Assembly (NCBI RefSeq): GCF_021534965.1
Contig: NZ_CP091037.1
Location: 248,001 to 312,000 of the forward strand
Direction: 5' to 3'
DNA from: Muricauda sp. SCSIO 65647
GTDB taxonomy: Bacteria > Bacteroidota > Bacteroidia > Flavobacteriales > Flavobacteriaceae
Length of the DNA: 64,000 nt
Below, one piece after another: positions 53,594 to 63,644 of this stretch (positions within the stretch are counted from its first letter, which is position 1; every line of letters starts with the position of its first letter). The notes under the pieces are model-generated. The model was not told where the DNA came from. It did no database searches and worked only from the letters and a program-made list of their open reading frames with translations. Position numbers and translations under genes: made by a program.

Positions 53594-56500
53594 TTATCGG
53601 TAAAGAGTGAAGTGCCCAACATATTGTTGCTTTTCATTGTCATTGGCATTGACGACATACCAGTAATCACCTGTCGGCAATGGTTTGCCATCGTAATTGC
53701 CATCCCATTCCTTGACCTGGTCCAATCGAGCCACTACCCTGCCATAACGGTCATAGATGATGACCTCAATGTTTGGGAAAAACTCTCTATTTCTAGGAAA
53801 CCAAGAGTCATTCATATTGTCACCGTCTGGGGTAAAGAAATTCGGAAACTCAACCATTCCATCAAAATCAAAGGGGAAGACAATCTGGGCATAGCAACCC
53901 ATGGAATCCTCAACACGAATATTGATGGTCGTATCATAACTGACATTGAAAATATTGTCACTGCCTTGCGATGTACCGTCGAAAAAGAATTCGTAATCGC
54001 CAAATCCACCTGTTGCGATAGCGGTAATCTCGTCTGGACCGGTCTTCATGGCTTCCAATACCAAAGGTTCATAGGCGTCTATGGTAAACTCGACGAACGT
54101 TGTACACCCATTGGGGTGGTACAGGTATACGGTATGATCACCTGGGGGCAAATCAGCCCAAGTTCGCTGTGTGTCGGCCAATGAGACATCATCGACATCC
54201 AACGAGAACAAAACGTCTGAGAAAGAGCTACCGTTCAGCTCAACAATTGTGGTGGTGCTATTTGGAAAAATTCCCTCACAACCATACTCGACCACAGGTT
54301 CGGCATTGATATCTACCCCTATCTCAATGGGCACGACAATATTTGCCAAACAGCCATTGGCATCCCTTACAAAGAATGCATAGCTCTCACCGCCCAATAG
54401 GTTATCAAAGAAGAGACTATCGTTTCTGGCAAAATCTACGTCATCTGAAGAATTCATACTGACCTCGTAGTACTCGACGCCCATACCATCAACAAAAGGT
54501 GTTCCACCAGTAACGGTCAACTGAACCGTACCATCTGCAAAGCCCAGACATATCTCTGGGGTTTCTACAGATGATATCGCTATTTCTTCAGGTTCGAAAA
54601 CCTGAATGACGGCCGTTTCAGAGCAACCTTCTGAATCTTGTATCAAAATCGTATAATCACGACCATTGACATCTCCCTCCAAATCTTCAAAAGTGTAGCT
54701 ACCCGGTGTACTCGGGTCACTGAAGAACTCATTGAAATTCGGACCAATGGCAAACTGTATCAAACCGATTCCACCACTGGTAACCTCAACGGTTATGGTA
54801 CCATCGTCTTCTTCGCTACAGCTGACAGGGGTCGCAGCTGCGGTATAGACGATAGGTGCTGGTCGGGCCACTTCGAACGGACCCTCAATATCTTGACAGG
54901 TGGTGCCACTGGTCACGGCCACATAATAATCAGGAGATTCGTCAAGCCCTTCAAAGGTTCCGAAATCATTTGATGCTATCACGGTCGCCGTGGGTGACGG
55001 GCTGAACGCATCAATGGGATCGCCAATGTACAACGTATAGGTATTTAAGCCCACACCCCCTGAAGAGAATGATTCAATTCGACCATCGGTTTCATTGGCA
55101 CATGAAATGTCATCGGGCAAATTGACCACCAAATCGACATTCTGGGCATCAACAAGCGTTAGTCCGTTTGAATTGATCACCCCACAAGTGTTGGTGGCAT
55201 TCACCTTTCGTACCTCAAATTGATAGAAACCGGGGCCACCAGTGATCAATGCACTTGTGTTGCCCAGACCCATAGAGGTAAAGGGATCTGAGGGCAGAGA
55301 ACCCACTGGTCTATATTCATATTCAAATCCGGGTTCGGGATTCTCAATACTCAAACGCATCTCACCCATGCCCCCACAACCCGGGGCTTGTACCTGTACC
55401 AAATTTGGAATGATCGGTGGCGGTGGATCCACGTAATACGGAATGGTCACCCCTATACAACCAAAGCTTGAGGATACTTCTATGGCATACCAACCCTGGC
55501 TGATAAAACCACCACTGGCCCCTGTGAATGTTGGTGAATCTTGTAGGCCACTTCTTGAAATCTCATCGGCAATGTTATTGCTTCCCAAATAGATCAGCTG
55601 GTATTTGTAGCCTGCCCCAGGAACACCGCCGGTCGCTCCCGCAATGGCCGTAATGGCATCACCCGTGGTCGGGTCGTAGGCTTCCAGCACCGCATTGTTG
55701 CCATCTGGGCATACCAAGCCTTGTGGCTCACGAATTCCTGCCTGGATCGGAACAATGGAATCTAATGTAATATCGTATGTAACGGAGCACCCTTCTACGT
55801 CCCTGAACTCTACACGGTAATCTCCACTGGAAAGGTTTTCGAATCGATTGTTGTTGCCCCAAGTCTGAACTTCTGTTTCATAAGTGCTGTCATTGTCGCT
55901 ATCAAACAACAATCGATATTCATAAGGGGCATAATCCCAACCGCCATTCAGATTGGCTTCAATGACCCCATTATTATCATTACAGCTTACGTTGCCTATC
56001 TCGATTGCATCTGGAACCAAAGGACCATTTGGTGCACGCACGGTCGTTACGTTACTTGTTCCCGGACATTGGGGATTGGCCGATGTGGTTATCGTCACCT
56101 CATAATTTCCACCTACCAATCCTGTTATTCTGGCATGATCTCCATTGACATCTGGGAAATTGGCCGTATCAAAACTTCCAGTTGTCTGGGCCGGTAAAAC
56201 CCTATTCCCATTTACATCCAACAAGAACGCCTCATAATTGTACACCCCGCTATAATCGGTCACTTCTATAAACATGGCCCCATTGGCATCACCATAACAT
56301 AGAGCGGGATTTGCCTCAGATACCGTTACAGTAGGATAAACAGGAGCATTGACCGTATAGCTAGGTAAGGGATAACTACATCCATTAGGGCCATCGTCTT
56401 GTACCTCTATCAAATAATCGCCTGGATCTGGCAATTCGACCGTAGCCGTCGAACCACCGGTCACGGTTACATTGTTTACCGTAGTTCCCGAGGGGCCAGA

Positions 56501-59500
56501 GGTTATGACCGTAAAGTCTGAAGTGCCCGTAACGGTAATTTCAACACGTTCTGGATCGGCACAGGTCAATGTGTTCAAGGTTGAAATGCCCGGAACTACA
56601 TCAGTAGGTGCAAAAACCGTCACCGTAACGTCATCTTCACATCCGTTGGCATCAATGGCGTATATGGTTATTGTTTGGTCGGCACCGTTATCGACGATGT
56701 CAAAATCAGGACTGCTTTGATAACTGTCATTGGGGTCGATACGGTATCCATAGGGGCCACCATTGCCCACACTCACTATTTGTGCCGAAATAGTCGCTGT
56801 GCTGAAACGGTTGGTCCCATTTTCGCAGGTAAGGGTCTCGTCAGAGGCCGTTATCTCAAAAATCGGTGGTTCGGTCAATGTCACCTCGGCCACGTCTGTA
56901 CATAGTCGATCGGTGATCACTTGAACCACATAGGTTCCTGGTGACAAACCGACAAAAGATCCCGACACATTGGTTGCTATTGGGGTCTCGGTTCCTGATA
57001 ACGGCAAGGTGGCCGAATAAAGGTTGAACTCTTGAATACCGTCGATATCAGTACCTGGATTTAGAACAACATTAATGCTACCATCATCGGCGGCATTACA
57101 GCTAATATTTGATTCTCCCGTATCGGCGATCACCGGTTGTACTGGAGCGGTACTAATGATGCTACTTACGGTCGTGGTACAGTTGTTGGTGCCATCGGTC
57201 ACCAGATTATCGGTCACCTGTACCTGATAGTTGCCCGGAGCAATATTTTCAAAAATACCGTCAGCATTAGGGTCGGTGATATCTACGGGATTAGCATTGA
57301 AATCCGTGCCCGTCAAACGATAGGTAAAATCACCGCTACCTCCATTTGCGTTTATGGTAATGGTGCCATCGGCATCTTCGCAGGTCGGATCGGTCGAGAA
57401 ACCACCTGATGCTGACAATAATTGATATACTTCGGCAGTAGTGGTCACATCGCATCCGTTGGCATCGATTACGTATACATCATAAACGCCCACACTGGGT
57501 ACATTGAAGGAAGCCACGGTAGGAAGGCTAGGGTCATAAACCGGTGTCTGTGTTTGGCCGCCTAAAGTAAACGTCGGATTGTCAACATTGGCCGGCATTT
57601 CAAGGTCAATCTGAAATCCGCCCACAGGAGGCGTCACATCACATTGATTGTTTACGGATATTATCGGATTGGGCAAATCGGGATCTAGCTGTACTATAGT
57701 GGCCGAAGTCATGTACTCACAACCACGTGAATCGCGTACCCAAATGTCATATGCCGTTCCAGGGGCTAAGGAACCTGCCAAATAGACAGTGGTGGCCGTA
57801 CCATAGTCTGCAGGGTAGGTAGGTGTCGAACCAGAGTTCACAAAGGCATACTCATACGGAGATCCGTCAGGAAGCGATCCCGGTCCGCTTGGAGGGAATG
57901 GTGTACCGCCACTTCCGCGAACGGTCAATTGGCCCAATTCGTTACAATTGGCATTCTGGTTATCAATGACATCGACCCGTGGCATATTGAGCGTGGCCTC
58001 AATGGTATCACCACCCGTACAATCATTGCCATTGTCAATGACCGAAATCGCATATGGCCCTTGGGGCACCAAGAACGTATCTGTGGTATTGCTTGTAGTG
58101 GTTGAGACAATGACCGCCCCAGTATCAAGATTACGAATCTCAATGTCAAAAGTTGGGCCCGTTGCGCCGGTGATGGTATAGTCAAGTTCAACATCCTCCC
58201 CATTACAATTGCCATTATCAATCGATAGGGCAACATTTAGAGGATTTGGGCCGTCTGGAATATCAATGGTTTCGATGGCCGTACAATTGGTGGTTGTGTC
58301 GAATACTTCGACGGTATAGCTTGCTCCAGGCACCAAATTGGCGAAACAATGTCTTCTTGCACCACTATTGGGAGAAACAAATGCGGAAGGCGGGTCGGTG
58401 ACCAAGCGAATCTCAAAGGGGCCCACTCCCCCAACAATATCAACACATTGTGGCAGGTTTCCCCGATCACACACCAACGGGGTCGTTGGATCGGGCACGA
58501 TATCCAAATCTGACGAATTTATACTAACGGCATCTTGATCGATACAGCCTCTTGAATCTAATGTAATGACCGTATAATTGCCTTCGATCAATGATGGGTC
58601 AATGATATCTAATGGCAAGTCGGCCAAGGTCACATTTTCGCGACGTACAAACTCATTTCCAAAATTGTCCTCAATGATAATGGTAAAGTCAGGAACACCA
58701 TCGGTGATTCCAGTAATCCTTATACCCCCTGAAAGTACTGTAGCACTACATGTGGCATCAATTGGGGCCACTGTTGCATCAGGCGGATTTGTCAAATCAG
58801 GATTTATCGTTACCGTTCGTACCCCCGTGGTACAGTTGCGGGCGTCTTTGACAATGTATTCGTAGGTACCCGCAGGAAGTCCAGAATATATCGTTTGTGA
58901 GGTATAATTATACACTCCCATGGGATCGGGGTTGAAAGGGTCGTCGATCAAACCGGTTCCACCTGGGGCAAAAGCTATTTGAAAAGGTGGGGTGCCCGAA
59001 GTAACATCGGGTACGATCTCAACATAACCACTACTGGCATCACCACAGCTCGGCCCTACTACATTTTCGGTTGCCGAAATACTTACGGGGGGCGAAAAAG
59101 TCAATGGTGGCGAAGTATTGGTACAACCATTGTTATCGGTAACCTCAACCGTATAGTCGCCATCGCTACCCAATGGTACAATATAGTTGAACGGATTCAA
59201 GGGCAATGGCAAACCTATATGACCGGCTACCGGTGCCCCGTTCAAATAAATGGTATATGAAGTACTGGCCAAGTTGGAAATATCGCCGCCACTTACCGTA
59301 ATCTGCATCTCGCCATTGCCGCCACAGGGTATTTCGGTAATCAAGTCAAGGTCGATCTGTATCTGTGGGGGTATGGTCACCTGCAATTGGTCTGTACAGT
59401 TGTTTCCATCAACGACTTCTACTGTATACGTACCCGGTACAAGACCTGCAAACGTAGGGCTTGCTTGCAATGTTCCACCATTGATACGGTATTGGTGCGT

Positions 59501-62206
59501 GCCGATGGGTGCAGTGCCTGCTGTTGAGCTGACCGTTATCGAGCCATCATTGGTTGGCGAGAAACAATAATCTACTGCACCAAGTGCGATGGTGGGGGCA
59601 TCGACCACACTCAAGGTAAATGTTGTCGTCGCCGTGCATCCTTCGGCATCAGTGACCCGTAGGGTATAGGTACCTTCAGCGGTCAGATTACCGAACACAT
59701 TGCCGCTTTTTGGTCCTTGTGTGATACCAGGCGGGGTTGGCCAATCCAACTCATATCGGTAGGTCCCAAATCCACCAGAAGCATTGGCCACTACGCGGCC
59801 AATATTGTTGTTGGCACAGCTCATATCTGTTACCGTAGGCGTTAGACTTAAGGGAGTTGCTGGCTCTTGAACGGTCAACGTCGCGGTATCTTGACAACCG
59901 GTATCGGCATCGGTAACCGTTATCGTATAGCTACCAACTGCCAATCCGGTTATATCCACTTCAGCGTCGTTCTGAGGAGCACTTTCAGTACCTCCATTGA
60001 TGTTGTAGGTATAATTGTTTGCGAATCCGTCAATAATGAATGTACCATTACCGTCACTAGCGCCCGTGCACACGTTCAAATCGCCACCTGATTTTACCCT
60101 TGCCCTGATCGTACTGATTACGGCCGGGGTAAAGCTTTCTTCATAAATACAGCCATTGACATCTGTGATTCGAAAAGTATGGCTTATATTATTGGTGAGA
60201 CCGATAAAGGTGTCATTGGCCCCATTATTGATCGATGTCGGGCTTATTACTTCGTAAGTAGCGATGGCAAAGTTGGCCGTAGCGGTCAATTGTACATCAG
60301 AGGTATTGGCCGCACAATTGGTATTGCTTTGCACAAAGTCAATATTAGTGGGCGGATCTACACCTGCTATGGTAACGGCGGTAAAGTCACGACGACACCC
60401 TGAAGCGTTTCTTACCGCTGGCGTATAGGTTCCCGCAGGTAAATTATTGAATACTTGCTGCGAAAAGAAATCACTACCGTTGATACTGAATTCATAAGGT
60501 CCTCCCCCAGCACCCGAATAGGCTCCCGGAAAGGTAATGGAACCATTATCAATACCACCTGAACCATTACATGACATATCGGTCCAAGTCGGATCTGCCC
60601 CATTGATCGCACCTGTTTCTGTAACCGTGATCGAATCGGGCAAGGTGATAAAACAACTGAACCCTCCTTGTTCATAGCGCACCTGAATTGAATTGTAGGT
60701 TCCGGCCGCTACCGAAAGCAATGGGTCTGTGCTCCACGGATCGGTCGGTGTGGCCCTGAACGATAGGTTATATCCTTTGGCATCGACCACTGTGATATCC
60801 AATCGGGCACCACCATTGGTACAGGTACCGTCAATACCGCTAACGGTAACATCTGGCGGTGTCAATTCTTGCACATTTGCAGAGGCTGTAATGGTACATC
60901 CATTGGCATCAGTGACCACAAAATCGTAGGTGTCCGCCGTGTTTACGGTATGGATGGTCTGTGGTGGATTAAATGTACCGCCAGGTGAGCCGTTCACCGT
61001 AAAGGTATAAGGTGGTGTGCCCCCTGAGGTTCTCAGAATGATGTCAACATTGGGCGAACCACAGCCCGGTTCAGAACTTAAACTCTCGTTTACCTCTGTT
61101 GAGGCGGTCAACGGTACAATACCATCGCCAATAACAATGGGGTTGCCATTGATATCAAGACTTTGTTGTGGGGGCGGAATTCCGTTGCCCGGATCACCTG
61201 TACATTGCTGGGTCTCTACCTGAACGCTATACGTACCAAAACCAACCGCGCTAAAGGTATAGGGGTTGGTACTGATAAAGGTGGTAAACTCTTGGGGCAC
61301 CCCATTTTCATCGAGCAAGGTATATTTATACGGCCCAGGAACGTCATTGACGGTGACAGTTATGCTTCCCGTATCACCGAAACATTGGGCATCGGTAAAC
61401 TCGACATCGATACCGATATCCAATTGTTCAATGACGATGGGCTCGTATGGGTATTCACAAGTATTGGGTGTATTCTGCAAGCGTGCTTTGACGATATAGG
61501 TTCCAGGAGCAAGTCCATCAAAAATAGGTGAGGTCTGCCAAGCTCCAAAACCACTTCCCCCATCGATACTGAACTCGTAGGCGCTTGAAAGGTTTGTAAT
61601 CTGAATACGGCCATCAACACCGCAGATATAGTCACGTTTTACGTAAGTTTGGGTAATCGTACTCTTTTTTACCTTGAAAAAGTACTGTTGACCGTCAGCG
61701 ACCACCCGAAATTCTGAACCTGAACCAGCAGGGATCGTGCTGGCATCCAAGTTAAACGATTGTGCGGTGCCCACCGTAGTGTAGCAAGAGGTGGTGGTAT
61801 TCGGACAGTCTTCGTTGATATCGGGCGAGCAAGAACCGCCCAAAATCTGCCATTGTACCGACCCATAAGGGCCACCGGATAAGGTAATCGTTCTATCATC
61901 AGAGTCACCACAAAGGTTGAATCGGGCAACGGTAAAACCATTATTACTACAGCCGACCTCTTCATCGGCACCCTGAATAATGGTCATGAACATCATACTT
62001 GGGGCGATATTTTCAGCTCCAAGAACAACTGCCTTTTCTACATGATCGGCAATATGATCTTCTTCAGAAATGACTTCTGCTGATGAAGACACAACCTCTG
62101 ACAGAACCTTGTAAACTTTGGTTTTTGCCACTGCTGATGAAAAAACTATTGATACAAGTACCAACAGCAGGGCATAGTAAGAATGCCTGGTTTTTCTGGG
62201 AAGCAT
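53594..62206 (-). CDS. Giant SprB-like adhesin with type B T9SS sorting domain
   Basis: A 2870-residue secreted protein. A signal peptide (residues 1-27, YYALLLVLVSIVFSSAVA) precedes roughly thirty SprB-type repeats of about 85-95 residues, each with a segment like GTYTVEVTDNNGC and a single conserved Cys. The last 85 residues are a gliding-motility-associated (CHU_C, type B) sorting domain: FPNFFTPDGDNMNDSW, IIYDRYGRVVARLD, WDGNYDGKPLPTGDYWYVV, GHFTLYR. Such proteins are exported by the type IX system and move on the cell surface during gliding or attachment, often binding polysaccharide. A PorP/SprF-like partner usually follows type B substrates, but none is adjacent here. A TTG-N17-TACGTTTA promoter lies upstream. 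Confidence 0.94.
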   Translation of the reverse strand: MLPRKTRHSYYALLLVLVSIVFSSAVAKTKVYKVLSEVVSSSAEVISEEDHIADHVEKAVVLGAENIAPSMMFMTIIQGADEEVGCSNNGFTVARFNLCGDSDDRTITLSGGPYGSVQWQILGGSCSPDINEDCPNTTTSCYTTVGTAQSFNLDASTIPAGSGSEFRVVADGQQYFFKVKKSTITQTYVKRDYICGVDGRIQITNLSSAYEFSIDGGSGFGAWQTSPIFDGLAPGTYIVKARLQNTPNTCEYPYEPIVIEQLDIGIDVEFTDAQCFGDTGSITVTVNDVPGPYKYTLLDENGVPQEFTTFISTNPYTFSAVGFGTYSVQVETQQCTGDPGNGIPPPQQSLDINGNPIVIGDGIVPLTASTEVNESLSSEPGCGSPNVDIILRTSGGTPPYTFTVNGSPGGTFNPPQTIHTVNTADTYDFVVTDANGCTITASANVQELTPPDVTVSGIDGTCTNGGARLDITVVDAKGYNLSFRATPTDPWSTDPLLSVAAGTYNSIQVRYEQGGFSCFITLPDSITVTETGAINGADPTWTDMSCNGSGGIDNGSITFPGAYSGAGGGPYEFSINGSDFFSQQVFNNLPAGTYTPAVRNASGCRRDFTAVTIAGVDPPTNIDFVQSNTNCAANTSDVQLTATANFAIATYEVISPTSINNGANDTFIGLTNNISHTFRITDVNGCIYEESFTPAVISTIRARVKSGGDLNVCTGASDGNGTFIIDGFANNYTYNINGGTESAPQNDAEVDITGLAVGSYTITVTDADTGCQDTATLTVQEPATPLSLTPTVTDMSCANNNIGRVVANASGGFGTYRYELDWPTPPGITQGPKSGNVFGNLTAEGTYTLRVTDAEGCTATTTFTLSVVDAPTIALGAVDYCFSPTNDGSITVSSTAGTAPIGTHQYRINGGTLQASPTFAGLVPGTYTVEVVDGNNCTDQLQVTIPPQIQIDLDLITEIPCGGNGEMQITVSGGDISNLASTSYTIYLNGAPVAGHIGLPLPLNPFNYIVPLGSDGDYTVEVTDNNGCTNTSPPLTFSPPVSISATENVVGPSCGDASSGYVEIVPDVTSGTPPFQIAFAPGGTGLIDDPFNPDPMGVYNYTSQTIYSGLPAGTYEYIVKDARNCTTGVRTVTINPDLTNPPDATVAPIDATCSATVLSGGIRITGITDGVPDFTIIIEDNFGNEFVRRENVTLADLPLDIIDPSLIEGNYTVITLDSRGCIDQDAVSINSSDLDIVPDPTTPLVCDRGNLPQCVDIVGGVGPFEIRLVTDPPSAFVSPNSGARRHCFANLVPGASYTVEVFDTTTNCTAIETIDIPDGPNPLNVALSIDNGNCNGEDVELDYTITGATGPTFDIEIRNLDTGAVIVSTTTSNTTDTFLVPQGPYAISVIDNGNDCTGGDTIEATLNMPRVDVIDNQNANCNELGQLTVRGSGGTPFPPSGPGSLPDGSPYEYAFVNSGSTPTYPADYGTATTVYLAGSLAPGTAYDIWVRDSRGCEYMTSATIVQLDPDLPNPIISVNNQCDVTPPVGGFQIDLEMPANVDNPTFTLGGQTQTPVYDPSLPTVASFNVPSVGVYDVYVIDANGCDVTTTAEVYQLLSASGGFSTDPTCEDADGTITINANGGSGDFTYRLTGTDFNANPVDITDPNADGIFENIAPGNYQVQVTDNLVTDGTNNCTTTVSSIISTAPVQPVIADTGESNISCNAADDGSINVVLNPGTDIDGIQEFNLYSATLPLSGTETPIATNVSGSFVGLSPGTYVVQVITDRLCTDVAEVTLTEPPIFEITASDETLTCENGTNRFSTATISAQIVSVGNGGPYGYRIDPNDSYQSSPDFDIVDNGADQTITIYAIDANGCEDDVTVTVFAPTDVVPGISTLNTLTCADPERVEITVTGTSDFTVITSGPSGTTVNNVTVTGGSTATVELPDPGDYLIEVQDDGPNGCSYPLPSYTVNAPVYPTVTVSEANPALCYGDANGAMFIEVTDYSGVYNYEAFLLDVNGNRVLPAQTTGSFDTANFPDVNGDHARITGLVGGNYEVTITTSANPQCPGTSNVTTVRAPNGPLVPDAIEIGNVSCNDNNGVIEANLNGGWDYAPYEYRLLFDSDNDSTYETEVQTWGNNNRFENLSSGDYRVEFRDVEGCSVTYDITLDSIVPIQAGIREPQGLVCPDGNNAVLEAYDPTTGDAITAIAGATGGVPGAGYKYQLIYLGSNNIADEISRSGLQDSPTFTGASGGFISQGWYAIEVSSSFGCIGVTIPYYVDPPPPIIPNLVQVQAPGCGGMGEMRLSIENPEPGFEYEYRPVGSLPSDPFTSMGLGNTSALITGGPGFYQFEVRKVNATNTCGVINSNGLTLVDAQNVDLVVNLPDDISCANETDGRIESFSSGGVGLNTYTLYIGDPIDAFSPSPTATVIASNDFGTFEGLDESPDYYVAVTSGTTCQDIEGPFEVARPAPIVYTAAATPVSCSEEDDGTITVEVTSGGIGLIQFAIGPNFNEFFSDPSTPGSYTFEDLEGDVNGRDYTILIQDSEGCSETAVIQVFEPEEIAISSVETPEICLGFADGTVQLTVTGGTPFVDGMGVEYYEVSMNSSDDVDFARNDSLFFDNLLGGESYAFFVRDANGCLANIVVPIEIGVDINAEPVVEYGCEGIFPNSTTTIVELNGSSFSDVLFSLDVDDVSLADTQRTWADLPPGDHTVYLYHPNGCTTFVEFTIDAYEPLVLEAMKTGPDEITAIATGGFGDYEFFFDGTSQGSDNIFNVSYDTTINIRVEDSMGCYAQIVFPFDFDGMVEFPNFFTPDGDNMNDSWFPRNREFFPNIEVIIYDRYGRVVARLDQVKEWDGNYDGKPLPTGDYWYVVNANDNEKQQYVGHFTLYR

Positions 62207-62258
62207 AGGTTAAGTGATGTTATGGTAAGAATACTCAGATTTGGGACCTTAAATATTC

Positions 62259-62266
62259 TAAACGTA
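62259..62266 (-). promoter_or_regulatory. Promoter of the giant adhesin (-7 element)
   Basis: TACGTTTA on the minus strand with TTG 17 bp upstream fits the Bacteroidota housekeeping pattern TTG-N17-23-TAnnTTTG except for the final base. It lies 53 bp upstream of the ATG. Confidence 0.55.
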
Positions 62267-62352
62267 ATTATCTAATCGTATATCAACTTTCTTTTTATCT
62301 TCGGCACAAGACCGTAATTCATCTATATAATTATAACTTTCAACGTGAAATT

Positions 62353-63471
62353 ATGAAAAAAAGTGCATTATATCTCTATTTTTTCGTTGTAATGCTCACC
62401 ACGTCATGTGCGCAAAAGACGGATAAGGGCATAAATCTTCCAACAGAGATCAACTTCACAACAAAATTGGTGGTCGATGGATTGAAAAACCCATGGGGAA
62501 TGGCCTTTTTACCCGATGGAAGCATTTTGATCACCGAAAAATCAGGTGAACTCATCCTTTTTAAAGACGAAAAAAAGATTGATATCGGTAACCCTCCAGA
62601 AGTTGTCGATAAGGGGCAGGGCGGTTTTTTGGATGTAGAGCTACATCCAGATTATGCCGATAATGGATGGATCTATTTCTCTTATTCCTCCAAAGAAGGA
62701 GAGGGCAAAGGGGCCAATACGGCCATTATGCGCGCCAAACTGAGCGAGAATCGTCTTGTAAACAGGGAAATATTGTACAAAGCGGTACCCAATACCACCC
62801 GTGGACATCATTTTGGCTCACGATTGGAGTTTGACAATGAGGGTTATCTCTACTTTTCAATAGGTGACAGGGGCAATCGGGATGAAAATCCGCAAGATAT
62901 CACCCTAGACGGTGGCAAAATCTACCGCATACATGATGATGGGCGCATACCTGATGACAACCCTTTTATAGGCAAATCTGGAGCCAAAACAGCCATTTAC
63001 AGCTACGGACACCGAAATCCACAGGGATTGACCAAACACCCTGAAACGGGCGAGATTTGGGAACATGAACACGGCCCAAGAGGTGGTGACGAGATCAATG
63101 TCATCGAAAAGGGCAAAAATTATGGCTGGCCGGTCATCACGTACGGAATCAATTACAGCGGCACTAAAATCACCGATGAAACCTCTCGGCCCGGTATGGA
63201 GCAACCTGTATATTATTGGACACCCTCCATAGGGCCCTGCGGCATGACCTTTGTCTCTTCTGACAAATACCCCGATTGGAAAGGCAATCTTTTGGCGGGT
63301 TCGCTCGCCTTTCAGTACCTAGAACGCTTGGTAATCGAAAACAACAAGGTTACTTATCGTGAAAAGCTGTTGGATGGTATGGGTCGTTTACGTAACGTTC
63401 GCCAAGCCCCTGATGGCTATATCTATGTGGGTATTGAGGGAAAGGGCATCTATCGGTTGGAGCCAAAGTAG
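62353..63471 (+). CDS. PQQ-dependent sugar dehydrogenase, lipoprotein
   Basis: A 372-residue six-bladed beta-propeller of the soluble aldose sugar / sorbosone dehydrogenase group. The lipobox is LTTSC. Family landmarks are NPWGMAFLPDGSILITEK, GHHFGSRLEFD (catalytic His region), SYGHRNPQGL, WEHEHGPRGGDEIN and KNYGWPVITYG. It oxidises aldoses to lactones with PQQ and passes electrons to the respiratory chain; PQQ biosynthesis genes are not in this window. It is divergent from the adhesin with 146 bp between starts. Its stop codon touches a 7-bp periodic array that fills the space up to the next, convergent gene. Confidence 0.93.
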   Translation: MKKSALYLYFFVVMLTTSCAQKTDKGINLPTEINFTTKLVVDGLKNPWGMAFLPDGSILITEKSGELILFKDEKKIDIGNPPEVVDKGQGGFLDVELHPDYADNGWIYFSYSSKEGEGKGANTAIMRAKLSENRLVNREILYKAVPNTTRGHHFGSRLEFDNEGYLYFSIGDRGNRDENPQDITLDGGKIYRIHDDGRIPDDNPFIGKSGAKTAIYSYGHRNPQGLTKHPETGEIWEHEHGPRGGDEINVIEKGKNYGWPVITYGINYSGTKITDETSRPGMEQPVYYWTPSIGPCGMTFVSSDKYPDWKGNLLAGSLAFQYLERLVIENNKVTYREKLLDGMGRLRNVRQAPDGYIYVGIEGKGIYRLEPK

Positions 63472-63476
63472 ATTGA

Positions 63477-63644
63477 TGGTTGGTAGTTGGTAGTTAATGG
63501 TTAATGGTTAATGGTTAATGGTTAATGGCTAAAAGCCAACGACTAAAAGCTAACGCCTAACGTCTAACTTCTAAAGTCTAAAGTCTAACGCCTAACGCCT
63601 AACGCCTAACGCCTAAAAGCTAACGACTAAAAACTACCGACTAA
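63477..63644 (+). repeat. 7-bp periodic array, 24 units of consensus NNNYTAA
   Basis: Reading in sevens from 63477 gives 24 consecutive units. TGGTTAA occurs 4 times in a row and CGCCTAA 4 times in a row, with others such as AGTCTAA, AAGCTAA and CGACTAA. Positions 4-7 stay near YTAA while 1-3 vary. It fills the gap between the convergent stops of the sugar dehydrogenase and the HEAT-like ORF, and runs a few bases into the latter. Confidence 0.9.

Noticed and set aside
53435-54184. 249-codon plus-strand frame opposite the 3' end of the giant adhesin
   Set aside because: It is antisense to the conserved T9SS sorting domain, and its sequence has no family features, so it is a shadow of the real gene.
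63477-63644. The 7-bp array as a CRISPR
   Set aside because: There are no 20-40-bp repeats with spacers and no cas genes; the period is 7 bp throughout.
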